A stretch of DNA of 64,000 nt. Origin: DATBJJ01 sp036556425. Its GTDB lineage: Bacteria; Acidobacteriota; Vicinamibacteria; Vicinamibacterales; 2-12-FULL-66-21. Where the stretch lies: NCBI GenBank assembly GCA_036556425.1, contig DATBJJ010000125.1:25272-89271 (forward strand), given 5' to 3'. Within the stretch, counting starts at the first letter, position 1, and every line of letters starts with the position of its first letter. The position numbers and the translations under genes were made by a program. Positions 51,394 to 59,435 of the stretch are shown piece by piece. The notes beneath the pieces are model-generated. The model was given only the letters and a program-made list of their open reading frames with translations, did no database searches and had not been told where the DNA came from.

Positions 51394-51758
51394 CGCACGG
51401 TTCCTTTCGTTCTCTTGTATCGTCGTTCGTCCTGACGCTGCATCGTCGCGAGCAGCGTGTCGAGCCGGCGGAAGTTCGCTTCCCACAGCGCGCGGTACCG
51501 TTCCAGCCACCTCGTCGCGTCGGCGAGCGGCTTCGGCTCGAGCCGGCGCGGCCTGCGCTGCGCGTCGCGGCCGCGCGAGATCAGGCCGGCGCGCTCGAGC
51601 ACTTTCAGGTGCTTGGAGATGGCCGGCTGGCTCATATCGAACGGCTCGGCCAGCTCGTTGACGGACGCGTCGCCCGACGCGAGGCGCGCGAGTATGGCGC
51701 GGCGCGTGGGGTCGGCGAGCGCCGCGAACGTAGCGTCCAGCCGTTCCGAAGCAGTCAT
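51390..51758 (-). CDS. ArsR-family regulator
   Basis: 122-aa winged-helix repressor. The core is LDATFAALADPTRRAILARLASGDASVNELAEPF, here in part, then MSQPAISKHLKVLERAGLISRGRDAQRR with the recognition helix. No metal-binding Cys motif (ELCVCDL type) is present, so it is not a metal sensor of the classic kind. This subtype is usually paired with SRPBCC proteins. It likely represses its own operon through the two palindromes immediately upstream of its start. Confidence 0.92.
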   Translation of the reverse strand: MTASERLDATFAALADPTRRAILARLASGDASVNELAEPFDMSQPAISKHLKVLERAGLISRGRDAQRRPRRLEPKPLADATRWLERYRALWEANFRRLDTLLATMQRQDERRYKRTKGTVR

Positions 51759-51763
51759 TCGAT

Positions 51764-51791
51764 AACCCTCGGGTTTAAAAACCTAGTGGTT
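51764..51791 (-). promoter_or_regulatory. Twin palindromic operator of the ArsR/SRPBCC operon
   Basis: Two 12-bp palindromes with the same AACC/GGTT ends: AACCCTCGGGTT (51764-51775) and AACCTAGTGGTT (51780-51791). They are spaced 16 bp start to start, separated by TTAA-type sequence. They lie 6-33 bp before the regulator ATG and overlap the AT-rich stretch where the promoter should be. Two repressor dimers could bind side by side. Confidence 0.6.
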
Positions 51792-51871
51792 ATATACACG
51801 AGGCCCCGCGCCGCCGTCAAATGGGCTCCGGGCCAAGCTGGACAATGGCCATGTGTGACGATGGTCGAATT

Positions 51872-51900
51872 TCTACCATCGAATTGGATTCGATGGTAGA
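51872..51900 (+). promoter_or_regulatory. Perfect 13-bp inverted repeat before an ADOP gene
   Basis: Arms TCTACCATCGAAT (51872-51884) and its exact complement (51888-51900) around the spacer TGG. A further half-site, CGATGGTCGAA, lies just upstream (about 51859-51869). The structure ends 9 bp before the ATG at 51910. It may be a repressor operator or an mRNA hairpin that hides the start. Confidence 0.6.
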
Positions 51901-51909
51901 CTCCCTACC

Positions 51910-54543
51910 ATGACGGACGAGAGGCGCCGGCGGGACATCGAGCGGGAGATTGCCGATCACCTGGCGCTCGAAGCGGAAGAGCGCCGCGGCGACGGGTTGA
52001 CCGACGACGAGGCGCGGCACGCGGCCGCCCGCGCGTTCGGCAATCGGACGCGCATCAGCGAGGACGTCCGCGACGTCTGGGCCATCCGCTGGCTCGACTC
52101 GCTGCGGCTGGACGTCCGTCAGGCGCTCCGCTCGATGCGCCGCGCGCCGAGCGTGTCGGCAATCGCGATCGGATCCGCAGCCATCGGCGTCGGCGCCTGC
52201 TCCATCGTCTTCGCCATCGTCAACGCCGCGTTGTTCACGCCGCTGCCGGTCGAGGATCCGGCGCGGCTCCTGAGCCTCGCCGAAATCGATCGGCGCACCG
52301 GCGACACGAGCACCGTCCTCTCGTACCCCGACTTCCTGGATCTGCGTGCGGCGCGCGTCTTCGAGGGCGCGGCGGCGTGCGGCTCGCTGCAAACCGCGTC
52401 GATCGAGGCGGACGGCGAACCGCAGCGCCATTGGGGCGCGCTCGTGACCGCGAACTACTTCGCCGTCGTGCAGCCGCGGTTCGCGGCGGGCCGCGGATTC
52501 GATCCTTCACGCGACGACCTGCCCGGAGAACCGCCGGTCGTCGTTCTGAGCCACCGCCTCTGGCAGACGCGCTTCGGCGGCGCGCCGGATATCGTCGGCC
52601 GGCGGATTGCGATCAACCGACGATCGGCAACCGTCATCGGCGTCACGGCCGCCGGGTTTCGCGGCACCGAGCTCGGAATGGTGACGGAATTCTGGATCCC
52701 GTTCTCGATGCTGGACGAGGTCGAGTCGCGAATCGGACGCGTGAGTCAGAACCGCCGGCGATATTGGCTCACCGCCGTCGCCAGGCTGCGAACGGATGTC
52801 GACGTCCGCTCGGCTCACGCCGAATTGAACGTGATCGCCGGACGTCTGAATGCGGCCAGCGGGCGGGGCGAGCAGGATCGCGGTTTCCATCTCGAGCGCG
52901 CCGGACAGATCGAGCCGACGTATCGCGGAAGGTCCGTGACGCTCCTCTCCCTGGCGTCCGCGGTGTCGCTGCTGGTGCTGTTGACGGCGTGCGCGAACGT
53001 GGCCAACCTGCTCCTCGGCCGGGCGTCCTCCCGCGCTCGCGAGATTGCCGCGCGAATGGCGCTGGGCGCGAGCCGCGCGCGCCTCGTTCGGCAACTGCTC
53101 GCCGAGAGCCTCTTGCTCGCGCTTCTTGGCGGAGCGGGCGGATGGCTGCTCGCGCGCTACGTCACCTCGCTTCTCGGTCTCCTCAAAACGCCGCTCGGAT
53201 GGCCCGTCGATCTCTCCGTCGCGCTCGACGCGCGCGTCCTGTTCTTTTGCGCCGCGCTGTCAATGGCGACGGCGGTGGCGTTTGGTTTGGTGCCGGCGAT
53301 GCGCGCGACGAGGCCCGATCTGATTGCCATGTTGAAAACGGACGCGAGTGCCGCCGATCGCTTCAAGCGCTTCGGGCTTCGCGGTGGCCTCGTGACGCTG
53401 CAGGTCGCGATCTGCACGATGCTCCTGGTCTGCATGGGTTTGTTCATGCGCAGCCTCGACGCGAGCTATCGAGCCGACATCGGACTGCGCCCCGAGGGTC
53501 TGCTGCTGCTCGGATTCGATCCCGGCCTGGATCATCGTCCCGACGCGCAGTCGCAGACGATGCTGCGCAACATTCTCGACCGCGCGAGCGAGATTCCTGG
53601 CGTCGAGTCGGCGACGCTGACGACGGCCGTTCCGCTGACGTTCATCATCAGCAACTCGCGGTTCGTGCCGGCGGAGCGCGCCGCGGACAAGTCGGCTCAA
53701 CGCGTACGGACGGACATCTACGGCATCGGCCCGCGGTTCTTCCAGACGTTGGGGATTCCGTTCGCGGCTGGGGATGATTTCGGCTTCGGCCGTCCGGCGA
53801 CGGGACGGATCGCGATCGTCAACGAGGCGTTCGCGCGCGCCGCGTTCCCGAACGAGCCGGCGATCGGCCGCCGTATTCTCGGCGACGGCAAGGCGCTCGA
53901 CATCGTCGGCGTCGTCGCATCGGCCAAGTCACGAACGATCGGCGAGGATCCCCGTCCGATCGTGTACCTGCCAATCCTCACGGACTACGCTGCGGCGGAG
54001 TGGCCGCGCGGCGTGACGCTCGTCGTGAAGGCGAACGATGCCATCACCCATGCGCCGGCGATCCGCGACGCGATCCGCGCCGTCGATCCCGCGCTCGCCG
54101 TGTTCGACGTTCGCACGATGGAGCGCCACGTGGACGATGCGCTGATTGTTCCGCGCGTGACGTGGATGCTGTCCAGCGTGGCGGGAGGTGTCGGCCTCGT
54201 GCTCGCGACGATTGGCGTGTATGGCGTAGTGAGCTTTGCCGTCGCGCGCCGCAGGCGCGAGTTCGGCATTCGTCTCGCCGTCGGCGCGCGGCCGAGCGAG
54301 ATCCTGATGCTCGTCGCGAAACAGGGGGCGATGCTCGTTCTTCTCGGAACGGCGCTCGGCGTCGCCGCGGCATTCGGCGCCGCGCGGTTTGCGGCCAGCC
54401 TGCTCTACGGTGTCGGCCCGGCGGATCCCGTCACGTTCGTCGCCGCCCCGTTGTTCCTCGTCGGGGTGGGCGTGTTCGCGGGGTTGTTGCCGGCGCGTGC
54501 CGCATCGCGCCTCGACCCCGTCGCCGTCCTTCGAACCAACTGA
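51910..54543 (+). CDS. ADOP-type ABC permease with DUF-type prefix
   Basis: 877-aa ADOP permease. It has an N-terminal soluble prefix different from that of the 10235 gene: RRRRDIEREIADHLALEAEE and LTDDEARHAAARAFGN (~5-50), the 'permease prefix domain 1' type. TM1 is at ~78-100. The first FtsX core is around SSRARE-IAARMALGASRARL, and the second has ARRRREFGIRLAVGARPSEIL. No PadR or ATPase gene lies next to it, but a strong inverted repeat precedes the start. The substrate is unknown. Confidence 0.87.
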   Translation: MTDERRRRDIEREIADHLALEAEERRGDGLTDDEARHAAARAFGNRTRISEDVRDVWAIRWLDSLRLDVRQALRSMRRAPSVSAIAIGSAAIGVGACSIVFAIVNAALFTPLPVEDPARLLSLAEIDRRTGDTSTVLSYPDFLDLRAARVFEGAAACGSLQTASIEADGEPQRHWGALVTANYFAVVQPRFAAGRGFDPSRDDLPGEPPVVVLSHRLWQTRFGGAPDIVGRRIAINRRSATVIGVTAAGFRGTELGMVTEFWIPFSMLDEVESRIGRVSQNRRRYWLTAVARLRTDVDVRSAHAELNVIAGRLNAASGRGEQDRGFHLERAGQIEPTYRGRSVTLLSLASAVSLLVLLTACANVANLLLGRASSRAREIAARMALGASRARLVRQLLAESLLLALLGGAGGWLLARYVTSLLGLLKTPLGWPVDLSVALDARVLFFCAALSMATAVAFGLVPAMRATRPDLIAMLKTDASAADRFKRFGLRGGLVTLQVAICTMLLVCMGLFMRSLDASYRADIGLRPEGLLLLGFDPGLDHRPDAQSQTMLRNILDRASEIPGVESATLTTAVPLTFIISNSRFVPAERAADKSAQRVRTDIYGIGPRFFQTLGIPFAAGDDFGFGRPATGRIAIVNEAFARAAFPNEPAIGRRILGDGKALDIVGVVASAKSRTIGEDPRPIVYLPILTDYAAAEWPRGVTLVVKANDAITHAPAIRDAIRAVDPALAVFDVRTMERHVDDALIVPRVTWMLSSVAGGVGLVLATIGVYGVVSFAVARRRREFGIRLAVGARPSEILMLVAKQGAMLVLLGTALGVAAAFGAARFAASLLYGVGPADPVTFVAAPLFLVGVGVFAGLLPARAASRLDPVAVLRTN

Positions 54544-54620
54544 GCGGCCGCTGACGAGTGCTAGCATTGGCGTGCAGTGCGCCTCGTCAACCGGTACGCT
54601 CATCGAACGGAAGGCACTTG

Positions 54621-55373
54621 ATGATCTCGACAACCGTCTTCAGATTCCTTTTGGGTTCGGTTTCCGCGCGGCTCGTGGCTGTCGGCGGCGCGTGCATGTT
54701 CACGCTCGTATTCAGCGGCGTCGCGCATGCGCGCCAGGCAACGGGCGCGGCAGGTCATTGGGTCGGCACCCTGCAGGGCCCCGGTTTGGAGATGGAGGTC
54801 GACATTTCCTCGAAGAGCGCCAACGTCTGGACCGGAACGGTCTCGATTCCGGCGCAAGGCGTGAAGTGGGTTCCGCTCGCCGAGTTGACGATCAAGGGCA
54901 GCGCCGTGAGCTTCGCGATCAAGGGCGCGCCTGGCGATCCGCGATTCAGCGGCACGCTCGCCGCGGACGCGAAAACGATCAGCGGCGACTTCAGCCAGGG
55001 CGGCGCCACCATGCCGCTGACGCTGACGCGGAAGGGCGATCCGCAATTCGAAGTGCGCGAGAAGAGCACGCCGATCGCGAAGGATATCGAAGGAACGTGG
55101 GAAGGATCGCTCGACATCAAAGGCACGATCCTCCGGCTGGTGCTGAAGCTGGCGAACGGACCGAACGGCGCAACGGGTACTCTCATCAGCCTCGACCAGA
55201 ACAATCTGGAGCTTCCGATCTCGACGATCACGCAGCAGGGCCCGAAGTTGAAGCTCGTCCTCACCATGATCAGCGGGACCTTCGAGGGTGAAGTGAAGGG
55301 TGCGGAGATTGCCGGCACGTGGACGCAAGGCGCGCTGACCTTGCCGCTTGTCTTCAAGCGCCCCGCGAAGTAG
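54621..55373 (+). CDS. Secreted protein with two lipocalin-like beta modules
   Basis: 250-aa exported protein. The signal region runs to about FSGVAHARQ. Two similar beta-rich halves follow. The first reads GHWVGTLQGPGLEMEVDISS and later FSGTLAADAKTISGDF. The second reads GTWEGSLDIKGTILRLVLKL and later GTFEGEVKGAEIAGTW. The G-W-G-L and F-G-I-GTW motifs suggest an internal duplication of a small barrel, similar in style to the 140-aa protein at 25687-26109. ATG 54621 follows GGAAGG at about six bases. The function is unknown. Confidence 0.7.
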   Translation: MISTTVFRFLLGSVSARLVAVGGACMFTLVFSGVAHARQATGAAGHWVGTLQGPGLEMEVDISSKSANVWTGTVSIPAQGVKWVPLAELTIKGSAVSFAIKGAPGDPRFSGTLAADAKTISGDFSQGGATMPLTLTRKGDPQFEVREKSTPIAKDIEGTWEGSLDIKGTILRLVLKLANGPNGATGTLISLDQNNLELPISTITQQGPKLKLVLTMISGTFEGEVKGAEIAGTWTQGALTLPLVFKRPAK

Positions 55374-55440
55374 CCCGCACGGTTGCGCGGTGGCGCCTTC
55401 CTTGCACGCGTCAAGTCAGAGAAAGGAGCCCACGTCAACC

Positions 55441-55842
55441 ATGCCAGAGCAGAAAACCTTGGAGCGCGCGCGGCGCGCGAAGCGAGAAGGCAAAGCGCCG
55501 TCGACGCAGGCTGGCGAATTCGTGCACGAGGAGATCGAGCACATCCGCGAAGGCAAGCACGGCGCGCGATCCGCGAAGCAGGCGATCGCGATTGGATTGT
55601 CGAAGGCGCGCCGCGCCGGTGTGAAGCTGCCTCCGCCAAAGCGCGGACGCACCTCGGCGCGCACGCGCAAGAGTGCGGCGCGCGCGTATCGTGCCGGTCA
55701 GCGCGGCCGACGGAAGACCTCGGCAAAGCGGTCGCGCGCAACGCTTCGCGCGTTGAAGCGCGAGCCGCGGCGAGCGGCCTCTCGGAAGGCGCTGTCGAAG
55801 CAGGCGCGCTCCGCGAGGCGCCGCCGGCGCGCGTCAGCCTGA
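55441..55842 (+). CDS. Basic DUF6496-like protein with histone-like tail
   Basis: 133-aa strongly basic protein. Residues ~1-60 include KTLERARRAKREGKAPSTQA, EFVHEEIEHIREGKHGARS and KQAIAIGLSKARRAG, which resembles DUF6496 proteins. The C-terminal ~70 residues are almost all Arg, Lys, Ala and Ser (SARTRKSAARAYRAGQRGRR and similar), like histone H1-type tails, so it probably coats DNA. ATG 55441 is used; the longer frame to 55348 lies in the previous gene end. It is encoded head-to-tail opposite a LigD-type polymerase domain. Confidence 0.72.
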   Translation: MPEQKTLERARRAKREGKAPSTQAGEFVHEEIEHIREGKHGARSAKQAIAIGLSKARRAGVKLPPPKRGRTSARTRKSAARAYRAGQRGRRKTSAKRSRATLRALKREPRRAASRKALSKQARSARRRRRASA

Positions 55843-55869
55843 GCCGTTCGCACGTCGAGCCGACTGCAA

Positions 55870-56793
55870 TCAGAGGTCACGAATCGCGCGCAGCGCGCGA
55901 TCGGTCACGCGTTGGCGGGTCCGCCAGTAGTCGCGCCAGGGATCGGCGCGCCGCCGCGTGAACCGCGCCGTCACCGTGCGCATATCGAAGCGCGGCGGCG
56001 TCCTGCCCAGCTCGCGCCACGCGATCGGAATCGACACGGGCGCTCCCTGGCGCGCCCGCGTCGAGAACGCGGCGATCGACGTGTTCGTCCTATTGTTCCG
56101 CAGATAGTCGATCAGGATCTTGCGTTCGCGCCCCTGCTTGCCGAACGCCGTCGTGAACATCCGTGGATCCGTTCGCTCGATCGACTGCGCGACGGCCCGC
56201 GCGAACGAGAGGCACTCCGGCCACTCGCGAACGGGTTCGAGCGGCACGACGATGTGCAAGCCGCGTCCGCCGGTCGTCTTGATCCATGACTCGAGCCCAA
56301 GAAGCTCGAGCACCGATCGCAGCAGCCGCGCGGCCGTGGCCGTCTGCGTCCACGCGACCTCCGGTCCGGGATCGAGATCCCAGATGATTCGATCCGGTTG
56401 CTCGATGTGATCCGCGCACGAGTTCCACGTGTGGATCTCGACGACCCCCATCTGCGCGAGCGCGATGATCGCCGCGATTGAATCGGCCACGAGGTACTCG
56501 CCGACCTTCGTTTTCTCGCGAATTCGAATGCGTCGGAGCGCGTCCGGTCCCCACACCTTCGAGTGCCGCAGGAAGTGGCAGGGTCCTCGAAGACCGTCGG
56601 GACAGTGCAGGAGCGTCAGCGGACGTCCGCGCACGTGCGGCAGCATCCATCCGCCGATCGCGTCGTAGTAGCGGGCGAGATCGAGCTTCGTGATCCCGAG
56701 GTCCGGGTAGATCGGCCGGTCCGGGTGCGAGATCCGGATGCCGCGGATGACCTCGACGTGTTTCGCTCGTGCGCTCGATCGACGCTGCACCAC
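55870..56793 (-). CDS. Stand-alone LigD-type polymerase/primase domain (PolDom)
   Basis: 307-aa archaeo-eukaryotic primase-like polymerase of the LigD PolDom family. In end-joining repair this module adds ribonucleotides or fills gaps at broken DNA ends. Catalytic residues are visible: D139 and D141 in IIWDLDPG, H180 in KTTGGRGLHIVVP, and D229 in ILIDYLRNNRTNT. CADHIEQPDR is also typical. The ligase and phosphoesterase domains of full LigD are absent, and no ku or ligase gene is in the window, so partners must be elsewhere. The neighbour is a basic DNA-binding-type protein. Confidence 0.9.
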   Translation of the reverse strand: MVQRRSSARAKHVEVIRGIRISHPDRPIYPDLGITKLDLARYYDAIGGWMLPHVRGRPLTLLHCPDGLRGPCHFLRHSKVWGPDALRRIRIREKTKVGEYLVADSIAAIIALAQMGVVEIHTWNSCADHIEQPDRIIWDLDPGPEVAWTQTATAARLLRSVLELLGLESWIKTTGGRGLHIVVPLEPVREWPECLSFARAVAQSIERTDPRMFTTAFGKQGRERKILIDYLRNNRTNTSIAAFSTRARQGAPVSIPIAWRELGRTPPRFDMRTVTARFTRRRADPWRDYWRTRQRVTDRALRAIRDL

Positions 56794-56842
56794 ACGCAGG
56801 CTTTCGGTACGTGACCTGTACGAAATCCAGGCGAGGATATTC

Positions 56843-59275
56843 TCACGAGAGCCGGAGCAACTCGCTTGGATCGGAGGATCCCGCGCGCCGCGCCGGCAGG
56901 TACGACGCGCTCGTGCCGATCCCCAACAAAGATAGTGCCGCGAGCGCGTACGGCCACGGCTCGAGCGGGCTCGTTTTGAAGAGCAGCGCGCCGAGCTCTG
57001 GCGCGGCGACGACCGAGGCCGCCAACCCGATAGCGAGACCGATCGCCAGGGGCCTCATCTCCTCGCCGACCATACGCGTCGTCAGCTCCCGCCGCGTGGC
57101 GCCGAGGGCGGCGCGGATCGCCAGCTCCCTCTGGCGCGCGCTCGCGGAAAACGATGCCACGGCGTAGACTCCCGCGGCGCACAGGAGCGAGGCGAGCGGC
57201 GCGAACGCCTCGAGCAAGCGCACGTTCGCGCGCCATCCCGCGATCGATCCGTCGAGGACCTCCCGCAGGCTTTGAATGTTCGAGGCGGCGACGTCACCGT
57301 CGACGGACTGAACGATTTCGCGGACGCGCAGCGCGAACTGCCGGGGATCGCCGTCGGTCCGCACGATCCAGTAGATTCGCGCCGCGACGAGCGGCGCCTG
57401 CGAAGCCGGCATCTGCGGCAGAGGCACATAGAGATCGGCAGTCGATGAGCCGTCGACGCCGAACTGTTTGACGTCGCTCACGACGCCCACGACCTCCATC
57501 GGTCGCGATGGCGCCGACTGCACGATTTGCACGGATCGGCCGATGGCCGTGGCTCCCGGCCAGTGTCGATCCGCGAACGTGCGGCTGACGATCGCGACGC
57601 GCTGACTGCCGGCGCGATCCTCTGCCGTGAACTCGCGGCCCGCGAGGACGCGGATGCCGGCCGCAGAGAAATATCCGGCGCTCGCGATCCGGAAGTGCGC
57701 CTGCGGCACTTCGTCCGGCGGCGGCGCGGGACGATCGGGAAACGCGACGTCCATCGTCGAGAGCAGGCCGCTCAGCGGCCGCAGCGACACCGCTCCAGCC
57801 GCGCGAATGCCGCCAATCGACGTGAACCGCGCGCGCAAGGCATCGTCGAAGCGCTCGATGCTGGCAGCGTCCCGATACGTCCGCGGCGGCAGCGAGAGCT
57901 GCATCGAGAGCGCGTTGGCCGGCGTGAAGCCCGCGTCCACTTCCTCGAGACGCGCAAGACCTTGCGACGCAAGGCCCATGCACGTCAGCAGCAGCACCGA
58001 ACCCGCGGCCTGTGCCGCCACGAACGCATGCCGCACCGCTCGCTCGCGCCGCGTGCCCGTCTGGGTGCGCGTTCCGCCGGCCGCTCGCGCGCCTGAGGAT
58101 CGGATCGCCGCTCGTGCGGGGACGATCGTGCAGACGAGCGCCACGCAGAGCGACACGGCGATCGTGAACGTCAGCGCGGCCGCATCGAGCGCGATCGCGT
58201 CGCGCCGCGGAAAGTTCGCCGGCTCGACCACACGCCACAACGACAAACCAAACGCCGCCAAGATCGCGCCGCCGATCCCGCCGAGCCCCGCGACGAACGA
58301 CGCTTCGACCGCGAGCTGGCGCGCGATGCGCCAGCCTGGCGCGCCAAGCGACGCACGCAGCGCAAACTCGCGCGCGCGCGCGATCGAGCGCACGAACATC
58401 AAGTTCGCGAGGTTGCCGCAGCCAATCACGAGAAAGACGGCGACGGCGGCGAACAGAATCCACAGAATCTGCGCGTAATCCCTGACGATCTCGGCGTGAA
58501 GCGGAAACAGGTTGACGCCCGTCTTGCGCGCGTCCTCCTCGGGATATTGCTGCTGCAGCCGCCGGGCGATCGCGTCGAGATCCTCTTTGGCCCGCTGGAG
58601 CGTCACGCCGGGATTCAACCTCGCGACGACGCGCAGGAAGTTCGCGCCGCGATCGGTCCGGCGCGGATCCGTCGCGATCGTCACCGGCACGGCAAGCTCC
58701 GCGTCTCGAAAGGGAAACATGAAATCCGGCGTCAGAACGCCGACGACCGTGTACTGGGCGCCGTTGAGCAGCACGTCGCGTCCGACGATCGACGGATCGC
58801 GGCCGAAGCGACGCGTCCAGAAGCCGTGCGCGAGCACGGCAACGCGCGCGTTGTTGGCCTCGTCCGCGGGCTCGAGCGTCCGGCCGATGAGAGGCTGTGC
58901 GCCCAGCAATTGAAAGAAGTTGCCGCCGACCCGCGTGCCCTCGATGCGTTCCGCGGGGCCGATTCCCGTGAGGTTCGCCCCCCAGTTGGTGAACACGGCG
59001 ACGCCGGCGAGCGTGCTGTTCTCGCGCTGGTAATCGTCGAGGTCCGGCACGGAGAAAGGAGCCCGGTCGCGCTCGGTGCGCGCGTTGTACATCCACACGA
59101 GAGCGGCGGGATCGCGGAAGGGAAGGGATCGCACGAGCGCCTGATGGACGAGGCTGAAGACGAGCGTCGCGGATCCGATCGCGATCGCGAGGCTGCCAAC
59201 CGCAAACGTCATGAATCCCGGCGAACGACGGCAGAGACGCGCGGCGTGCTTCAGGTCGTCGGCAAACGCGCTCAT
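56843..59275 (-). CDS. ADOP-type ABC permease
   Basis: 810-aa ADOP permease without a prefix domain. TM1 is at ~22-42 (FAVGSLAIAIGSATLVFSLV). The first FtsX core contains SIARAREFALRASLGAPGWR, and the second ends SARQRELAIRAALGATRREL. ATG 59275 is chosen because AGAGGT lies five bases upstream; an in-frame ATG at 59296 lies inside a palindrome. It is divergent from another ADOP gene, and the pair share a 160-bp control region. No ATPase is nearby. Confidence 0.86.
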   Translation of the reverse strand: MSAFADDLKHAARLCRRSPGFMTFAVGSLAIAIGSATLVFSLVHQALVRSLPFRDPAALVWMYNARTERDRAPFSVPDLDDYQRENSTLAGVAVFTNWGANLTGIGPAERIEGTRVGGNFFQLLGAQPLIGRTLEPADEANNARVAVLAHGFWTRRFGRDPSIVGRDVLLNGAQYTVVGVLTPDFMFPFRDAELAVPVTIATDPRRTDRGANFLRVVARLNPGVTLQRAKEDLDAIARRLQQQYPEEDARKTGVNLFPLHAEIVRDYAQILWILFAAVAVFLVIGCGNLANLMFVRSIARAREFALRASLGAPGWRIARQLAVEASFVAGLGGIGGAILAAFGLSLWRVVEPANFPRRDAIALDAAALTFTIAVSLCVALVCTIVPARAAIRSSGARAAGGTRTQTGTRRERAVRHAFVAAQAAGSVLLLTCMGLASQGLARLEEVDAGFTPANALSMQLSLPPRTYRDAASIERFDDALRARFTSIGGIRAAGAVSLRPLSGLLSTMDVAFPDRPAPPPDEVPQAHFRIASAGYFSAAGIRVLAGREFTAEDRAGSQRVAIVSRTFADRHWPGATAIGRSVQIVQSAPSRPMEVVGVVSDVKQFGVDGSSTADLYVPLPQMPASQAPLVAARIYWIVRTDGDPRQFALRVREIVQSVDGDVAASNIQSLREVLDGSIAGWRANVRLLEAFAPLASLLCAAGVYAVASFSASARQRELAIRAALGATRRELTTRMVGEEMRPLAIGLAIGLAASVVAAPELGALLFKTSPLEPWPYALAALSLLGIGTSASYLPARRAGSSDPSELLRLS

Positions 59276-59296
59276 GATGCACCTCTGATTCGACAA

Positions 59297-59312
59297 TGTA
59301 ACTACAGTTACA
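59297..59312. promoter_or_regulatory. Palindrome in the divergent ADOP control region
   Basis: Perfect palindrome TGTAACTACAGTTACA (7-bp arms, AC centre), 21 bp before the leftward ADOP start. A half-site GGTTACAT follows at 59327-59334, and a TTGACG box is on the minus strand at 59334-59339. It looks like an operator of a dimeric repressor that is not encoded next to it. Confidence 0.55.
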
Positions 59313-59435
59313 GTGACAGTACTTAGGTTACATCGTCAAGATAGCGGCCGATCGCTTGTAAACCTGTGGCGGGCCGGCGCCGTCTTTTGACAAGCCGGAT
59401 CCTCGACGGGTACCCTCCGGCCCGGAGACGCCCTC

